From contig CAMBXJ010000081.1 in the NCBI GenBank assembly GCA_945871455.1, forward strand, positions 1-11,243: 11,243 nt of DNA. Reading direction: 5' to 3'. The notes below the pieces were generated by a model. It worked only from the letters and a program-made list of their open reading frames with translations, was not told the DNA's origin and searched no databases. Origin of the DNA: Asaia bogorensis (GTDB lineage: Bacteria > Pseudomonadota > Alphaproteobacteria > Acetobacterales > Acetobacteraceae). This document shows, in pieces, positions 7,189 to 11,243 of this stretch. The position numbers and the translations under genes were made by a program. Every line of letters starts with the position of its first letter. Position 1 is the stretch's first letter.

Positions 7189-7205
7189 CGCCCAAAGTCA
7201 GGGCG
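7189..7205. terminator. Weak hairpin at the end of the DUF192 gene
   Basis: CGCCC-aaagtca-GGGCG is a 5-bp inverted repeat that contains the DUF192 stop codon in its loop. It has no T-run. It may mark the transcript end before the CarD-family gene, but the pairing is short. Confidence 0.2.
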
Positions 7206-7689
7206 GATTGCCGAAAATCCGCTGCCGGACCGTGTCCCCGACCCGGATGTTCAGGCGCGCGGTGGTGCCCCCGCGCAGTTCCAGCGTGGCCCGCACCGGA
7301 CCGCGGCTGTCGATGGCGGCCAGACTGTACGGCACCGTGTTCTCGGCGATCGAACGGATCGTGCCATCCGGGTTGATGAACACCATGTCCAGCGGCACCA
7401 GCGTGTTTTTCATCCACATGATCGAGGTGCGCGGCGATCCCCAGTCGAACAGCATGCCGCCGTCCTCCGGGACCGAGGTGCGAAACATCTCTCCCACCGC
7501 CTGCTGTTCCGCGGTCAACGCCATTTCGACGTTGAACATATGCTGCTGGCCGCCCTTTGTGGCGATGACCAGTTTTTCCTTGGGCAGTTCGGGTTGCGGG
7601 CCGGTCGGGTCCGGCGACTGCGCCCGGGCCGGGACATGCGCCGTCAATGGCAACACGGCGAACAAAGCTAGAAAATGGCGACGCTTCAT
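7198..7689 (-). CDS. Exported DUF192-family protein
   Basis: A 163-residue protein of unknown function with an N-terminal export signal and one DUF192 domain. The signal starts MKRRHFLALF, a good twin-arginine (RRxFL) match, followed by a hydrophobic core and a likely cut after PARA. The domain carries the family signature MWMKNTLVPLDMVFIN and, before it, GMLFDWG; it ends in ELRGGTTARLNIRVGD. The longer frame up to 7773 is rejected because MKRRHF is a natural signal-peptide start with GGGAG upstream. It would act in the periplasm. DUF192 proteins have no settled role. It is a single gene, with 105 nt from the upstream dioxygenase-family stop. Confidence 0.9.
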   Translation of the reverse strand: MKRRHFLALFAVLPLTAHVPARAQSPDPTGPQPELPKEKLVIATKGGQQHMFNVEMALTAEQQAVGEMFRTSVPEDGGMLFDWGSPRTSIMWMKNTLVPLDMVFINPDGTIRSIAENTVPYSLAAIDSRGPVRATLELRGGTTARLNIRVGDTVRQRIFGNPP

Positions 7690-7794
7690 GCTTAGGTCGA
7701 CTCCCAGGGACACGGCCAGGGCGTGACAGCCCTGAACGGAACGTCGCGGCGCGTTAATCAAGCGATAGAACAAAGCTTTCGGGTCCTGTCCGCA

Positions 7795-8157
7795 CTATCG
7801 CGCGTCGGTTTCTCGCAGGATTTCGGTTCGCAAGGACAGGACTTCGCCCATCCAGGTCGCGTTCACGGTGTGATCGTCGCGAGGGCGGCCGGATTCCGGA
7901 TGCAGCAGCACCGTCAGCGCCATGCGGTTCATCATCAGGAACGGCACCAGCGTCGGGAACTGATCCGGGGCGAAGGCGATCTGATACATCGCCGTGGGAT
8001 GCGGCCCAACCGGGACGTCATGCCAGCGTCCCATGCGGACGGTGAAGCGCTCCTCCACCCAGGTCCGCAGTTGCGCCGCCCGATCACGGGAGACCGCATC
8101 GTAGTAGATATGCGCGTGATAGTCGTGGATCGCGCCGATGTCCTTGGCCTGACGCAT
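7795..8157 (-). CDS. DOPA 4,5-dioxygenase-family protein
   Basis: A 120-residue protein of the family of fungal (Amanita-type) DOPA 4,5-dioxygenase, which opens the catechol ring of L-DOPA. Family marks are IHDYHAHIYYD (His11, His14, His16), VGPHPTAMYQIAF, LTVLLHPESG and DDHTVNATWMG at the end, in the usual order. Length is normal for the family. The ATG at 8157 was chosen because GGAGGGG lies 5-8 bases upstream. The substrate in bacteria is not known, so a catechol other than DOPA is possible. It diverges from an alcohol dehydrogenase over 81 nt with shared palindromic sites, which hints at joint control. Confidence 0.88.
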   Translation of the reverse strand: MRQAKDIGAIHDYHAHIYYDAVSRDRAAQLRTWVEERFTVRMGRWHDVPVGPHPTAMYQIAFAPDQFPTLVPFLMMNRMALTVLLHPESGRPRDDHTVNATWMGEVLSLRTEILRETDAR

Positions 8158-8171
8158 CGTCACCCCTCCAT

Positions 8172-8207
8172 CGATCATGGCTGAATTGTCATGATCGTAT
8201 GGATCAT
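8172..8207. promoter_or_regulatory. Palindromic operator region between divergent genes
   Basis: CGATCATG (8172-8179) and CATGATCG (8190-8197) form a perfect 8-bp inverted repeat with a 10-nt centre. A third half-site, GATCAT (8202-8207), forms another inverted repeat with ATGATC (8191-8196) across 5 nt. The sites sit midway between the dioxygenase-family start (8157) and the dehydrogenase start (8239). This is the layout expected for a dimeric regulator that controls both genes. No regulator gene is nearby. Confidence 0.6.
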
Positions 8208-8238
8208 AGCACCCCACCTGAAGATGAGGAGGTGCCCA

Positions 8239-9312
8239 ATGCCGATGATGAAAGCCGCCATATTCGTCGAGCCCGGACGGATCGTGCTGCAGGACAAGCC
8301 GGTCCCCGATGTCGGCCCCCTGGATGCGCTGGTCCGCATCACCACGACCACGATCTGCGGCACCGACATACACATCCTGAAGGGTGAGTACCCGGTCGCC
8401 CGCGGCCTGACGATCGGCCACGAACCGGTTGGAATCATCGAGAAACTTGGCTCCGCCGTGCAGGGCTACGTCGAGGGCCAGCGCGTGATCACCGGGGCGA
8501 TCACGCCATCCGGCTACTCCAATGCCTGTCTTTGCGGATGCCTCAGCCAGGACGGCGCCGGCACGAAACATGGCTTCAAGGCGATCGGCGGCTGGAAATT
8601 CGGCAACACGATCGATGGCTGCCAGGCCGAATACGTGCTGGTGCCCGACGCGATGGCCAACCTGGCGCCGGTACCGGACGGACTGACCGATGAGCAGGTG
8701 CTGATGTGCCCGGACATCATGTCGACCGGATTCTCAGGCGCGGAGAGAGGCATGGTGCGGATCGGCGACACGGTCGCCGTGTTCGCACAGGGACCGATCG
8801 GCCTCTGCGCGACCGCCGGCGCCCGCCTTGCCGGCGCGGCCACGATCATCGCCGTCGAAAGCGTGCCGGCGCGGATCGCGGTCGCGCGCCAGATGGGCGC
8901 CGATCACGTGGTGGATTTCCGCGCGGTCGATCCGGTGCAAGAGATCATGCGCCTGACCGATGGCCGCGGCGTCGATGTCGCGATCGAGGCGCTGGGAACG
9001 CAGGCGACATTCACCGCCGGGTTGCGCGTTCTGCGTCCCGGCGGAACCTTATCGAGCCTGGGGGTATATTCCTCGGACCTTTCCATCCCGTTGGAACCGT
9101 TCGGCGCCGGACTGGCCGACCTGACGATCGTCTCGACCCTGTGCCCGGGCGGGAAGGAACGGATGCGCCGCCTGATGGCGGTGATCGAGGCCGAACGGAT
9201 CGACCTGAAACCCCTGGTTACGCATCGATTTCGACTGGACGATATCGAGGCCGCTTACGACCTGTTCAGTCATCAGCGTGACGGTGTATTGAAGATCGCG
9301 ATAACGCCTTGA
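8239..9312 (+). CDS. Zinc-dependent secondary alcohol dehydrogenase, TbADH-like
   Basis: A 357-residue medium-chain dehydrogenase that would interconvert an alcohol (probably secondary) and its ketone/aldehyde in the cytoplasm. Catalytic zinc ligands are Cys40 (ICGTDIH), His61-Glu62 (GHEPVG) and Asp159 (CPDIMSTGF). The Asp, the GWKFGN block and LCPGGKERMRRL match the clostridial/Thermoanaerobacter brockii-type enzymes. The Rossmann loop is AQGPIG (183-188). The coenzyme-selecting region is AVESVPAR: Glu207 replaces the Gly of the NADP-binding GSRP motif and Val replaces its Arg, so NAD is the more likely coenzyme. A loop with Cys97, Cys99 and Cys101 is unusual. The ATG at 8239 has AGGAGG with 6-base spacing, so upstream starts are rejected. 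Convergent with the ligase gene downstream. Confidence 0.93.
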   Translation: MPMMKAAIFVEPGRIVLQDKPVPDVGPLDALVRITTTTICGTDIHILKGEYPVARGLTIGHEPVGIIEKLGSAVQGYVEGQRVITGAITPSGYSNACLCGCLSQDGAGTKHGFKAIGGWKFGNTIDGCQAEYVLVPDAMANLAPVPDGLTDEQVLMCPDIMSTGFSGAERGMVRIGDTVAVFAQGPIGLCATAGARLAGAATIIAVESVPARIAVARQMGADHVVDFRAVDPVQEIMRLTDGRGVDVAIEALGTQATFTAGLRVLRPGGTLSSLGVYSSDLSIPLEPFGAGLADLTIVSTLCPGGKERMRRLMAVIEAERIDLKPLVTHRFRLDDIEAAYDLFSHQRDGVLKIAITP

Positions 9313-9382
9313 CCGAAATGCCCGGTCCCGACGGCATCCCGCGGCGGATGGAGGCGCGGATCGGGTCGTTGTCCATTTGCGG

Positions 9383-10963
9383 TCAGGCGCCTTCAAGCAG
9401 GCGTTTCACGTCGCGCTTGGTCACCTTGCCGTAGCCGGATTTCGGCAATTCCGGCCAGAACACGAACCGCGTCGGCCATTTGTATTTCGCCAACCGCCCG
9501 TCCAAATGCGCCAGCAGTTCCGCCTCCGACACGGGGGCCTTTCGCTGGGGAATGCCCTCATCGGCCCATGGGGCGGCCCCTTGGTCCAGCACCAGAACCG
9601 CGACGCCGGTTTCGCCCCACTTCTCATGCGGCATGCCCAGGACGCAGGCTTCCGCGACGGCGGGATGCAGCAGCAAGGCTTCCTCGATCTCCCGCGGATA
9701 CACGTTCGACCCGCCGGAAATATACATGTCCGAGGCGCGGCCCGTGATGTAGACGAAGCCCCGCGCGTCCATGTGCCCCAGATCACCGGTGTGGAACCAG
9801 CCGAACGTGGTTGCCTTGTCCGTGGCCTCCTGGTTGTTGTGGTAACCGGCGAAGACACCAGGGCCGCGCACGCATATCTCGCCGGTCGTGTCGGGCGGCA
9901 GGTGACTGCCAGCATCGTCCAGGATCGCGACATCCATTCCGGTGCGCGGAAAGCCGCAGCTTCCCACCGGCATGTCGGAGTCGTTCTCGCTGTGCAGGTC
10001 GGCTGGCAGCACGGTGATGTTGCCGGTAACCTCGCCCATGCCGAAATACTGCACGATCACGCGGCCCAGCTTGTGCAACGCATGAAGCTGGTCGGCGCGA
10101 TACATCGGCGCCCCGGCATAGATGACATGGCGAAGCGACGAATGGTCGTAGCGGTCCACCGCATCGTGACGGGTCAGCATGGTCAGGATCGTCGGAACCG
10201 TGAACATGTTGCTGACCCGGTGTTTTTCGACCAGACGCCAGGCTTCCTCGCAATCCAGTCGTTCACCTGACAGCAGGATGGTTGCCGCCCCGCGCGCGAT
10301 CTGTGGCAAGGCGTGGATGCCGGCACCGTGCGACAGAGGCGCCACAACCAGGGACGCATCGCGCTCGGTCGTGGCGGGCATCAGGTCGCAGAGGTGGTTG
10401 CAGATGACGTATTCCATCTGCCCATGGGTCAGGATGCCGGCCTTCGGGCGACCCGTGGTGCCGGAGGTATAGAAGAACCAGGCGGGGTGGTCGCGATCCA
10501 CATCGGCCAACTGTGTGATCGGTCTTGGATGGGTGGCCAGTGCATCCCATTCCAGGTCGCCTTCGCCGATGCGGACTTCCAGCCGGCACGCCGGGTTTTC
10601 GTCCTTGGCGGTGGCGGCGTGGTCGGGGAAGGCGCTGTCGAAGATGTGCACCGAGGCGCCAGACGATTGCGCGAGATAGGCGACCTCCGGCGGGGTCAGG
10701 CGGAAATTGGTGGGCACCCAGGTCGCCCCGATGGTCCAGGTGGCGAACATGGTTTCCAGGACGGCGTTGGAGTTCCTGGCATGCACCAGCACGCGATCGC
10801 CGTGGCATACCCCGCGCTCGGTCAGCGCGCCGGCGGCGGCCTGCACGCGCCGCAGAAAATCCGCCCAGGTCCAGGTCTGGTCGCGCCAGACGATGGCGGA
10901 GCGGTCGGGAAAGCGCCTTGCGGTCTGGACCAGGAGATGGGCCAGGTTCGAGGTCGGGATCAC
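9383..10963 (-). CDS. AMP-forming acyl-CoA synthetase / ligase
   Basis: A 526-residue ANL-superfamily enzyme that activates a carboxylic acid with ATP to an acyl-AMP and then to acyl-CoA. Motifs in order: P-loop YTSGTTGRPKAG (165-176), YFGMGEVTG (306-314), HTGD (391-394), TGRASDMYISGGSNVYPREIEE (in parts, 407-428) and the C-terminal SGYGKVTKRDV with catalytic Lys513. A longer than usual linker rich in Pro and Ala lies at about 461-480. The substrate cannot be read from the sequence; a medium or long fatty acid or aromatic acid are both possible. The GTG at 10963 has AAGGAG eight bases upstream. The frame stays open far upstream to the window end, but that part lacks homology. Convergent with the dehydrogenase (70-nt gap). 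Confidence 0.92.
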   Translation of the reverse strand: MIPTSNLAHLLVQTARRFPDRSAIVWRDQTWTWADFLRRVQAAAGALTERGVCHGDRVLVHARNSNAVLETMFATWTIGATWVPTNFRLTPPEVAYLAQSSGASVHIFDSAFPDHAATAKDENPACRLEVRIGEGDLEWDALATHPRPITQLADVDRDHPAWFFYTSGTTGRPKAGILTHGQMEYVICNHLCDLMPATTERDASLVVAPLSHGAGIHALPQIARGAATILLSGERLDCEEAWRLVEKHRVSNMFTVPTILTMLTRHDAVDRYDHSSLRHVIYAGAPMYRADQLHALHKLGRVIVQYFGMGEVTGNITVLPADLHSENDSDMPVGSCGFPRTGMDVAILDDAGSHLPPDTTGEICVRGPGVFAGYHNNQEATDKATTFGWFHTGDLGHMDARGFVYITGRASDMYISGGSNVYPREIEEALLLHPAVAEACVLGMPHEKWGETGVAVLVLDQGAAPWADEGIPQRKAPVSEAELLAHLDGRLAKYKWPTRFVFWPELPKSGYGKVTKRDVKRLLEGA

Positions 10964-11134
10964 GGTCGTGGCTCCTTCCTGGGGTCCGTGCTGGGGAGAG
11001 GCAGGGCGATGTGTGGCAAGGCACGGCAGGGCTGCCCCCATCAGCGTTAGGATAGCGACAACGGGGAGAAAAAATCTCTCACATTGCGAAAAGACCATTT
11101 GGAGCGACGCGGCGGAGTACGATTCGTAGGGCAG
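10964..11134. other. Divergent intergenic region: ligase promoter and probable IS end
   Basis: About 170 nt between the ligase start and the probable transposase start. It should hold the ligase promoter and, if the transposase call is right, the left end of the insertion sequence. An A-tract with flanking GAGA/TCTC (near 11065-11080) is the most AT-rich part. The insertion boundary and terminal repeat cannot be fixed without the other end. Confidence 0.4.
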
Positions 11135-11243
11135 ATGTATAATGCAACAGCCCCTGGCGACTCCGACTGGGAGGCCATCCTGGCCGGCCTTCCTTCCGAT
11201 CTTGACCTCGATCTTCTGGCCCGCGAGACCAAGGCGATCCAAC
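11135..11243 (+). CDS. Probable IS4-family transposase, 3' truncated by window edge
   Basis: Only the first 36 codons are inside the window, too few for domain proof. The readable peptide includes SDWEAILAGLPSDLDLDLLA followed by RETKAIQ. This acidic (L-P-x-D-x-D-L-D-x-L-A-R) start with a following A-x-x-R-type segment is typical of the N-termini of IS4-type DDE transposases in alphaproteobacteria. The ATG at 11135 has AGGG just upstream. The DDE catalytic residues would lie beyond the edge. The call rests on recall of the family pattern and should be treated as likely, not certain. Confidence 0.6.
   Translation, partial: MYNATAPGDSDWEAILAGLPSDLDLDLLARETKAIQ

Noticed and set aside
9311..9348. 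Possible terminator between the dehydrogenase and ligase genes
   Set aside because: Only 5-bp inverted repeats (GACCG/CGGTC, CATCC/GGATG) without T-runs; too weak to call.
9383..11242. Ligase start far upstream, giving 619 residues or more
   Set aside because: The extra part matches no ANL family N-terminus, while the GTG at 10963 has AAGGAG at good spacing and starts the typical N-terminal region. The signal-peptide-like stretch upstream is treated as chance.

Overview
The window looks like chromosomal DNA from a GC-rich alphaproteobacterium, most likely Rhodospirillales/Acetobacteraceae. The basis is high GC, a CarD-family regulator, an NDUFS4-like complex I accessory subunit next to a Pro tRNA, a homoserine kinase of the aminoglycoside-phosphotransferase-like type, and a TbADH-like dehydrogenase. 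The family-level placement is inference. No phage, plasmid or CRISPR module is visible. The only mobile DNA signal is a probable IS4-type transposase start cut by the right edge.

Layout. Bases 1-926 (+) hold the C-terminal part of a membrane sensor histidine kinase-like protein whose phospho-acceptor His is replaced by Asp. It overlaps tail to tail with a copCD operon (888-2963, -) for periplasmic copper binding and membrane transport. After about 380 nt without a convincing gene come rnhA (RNase HI) and thrB (homoserine kinase), overlapping on the minus strand. Upstream of them lie an NDUFS4-family subunit and tRNA-Pro(UGG). The tRNA has a TATAGT -10 element preceded by five 22-bp tandem repeats.

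Next, all on the minus strand, are a small fatty acid hydroxylase-superfamily protein, a cold-shock protein, a CarD-family regulator, an exported DUF192 protein and a DOPA 4,5-dioxygenase-family protein. The dioxygenase gene diverges from a zinc-dependent secondary alcohol dehydrogenase (8239-9312, +) across an 81-nt spacer that carries three inverted ATGATC-type half-sites. A class I AMP-forming acyl-CoA ligase (minus) converges on the dehydrogenase. The probable transposase start lies beyond it.

How they fit together. Three links are supported: copC-copD as a translationally close copper operon; thrB-rnhA as an overlapping housekeeping pair; and the dioxygenase/dehydrogenase pair as a likely co-regulated divergent unit. 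The rest looks like ordinary housekeeping genes in a row. I did not find a clearly new multi-gene system. The best leads are the degenerate kinase, the repeat array at the tRNA-Pro promoter and the palindromic operator region.
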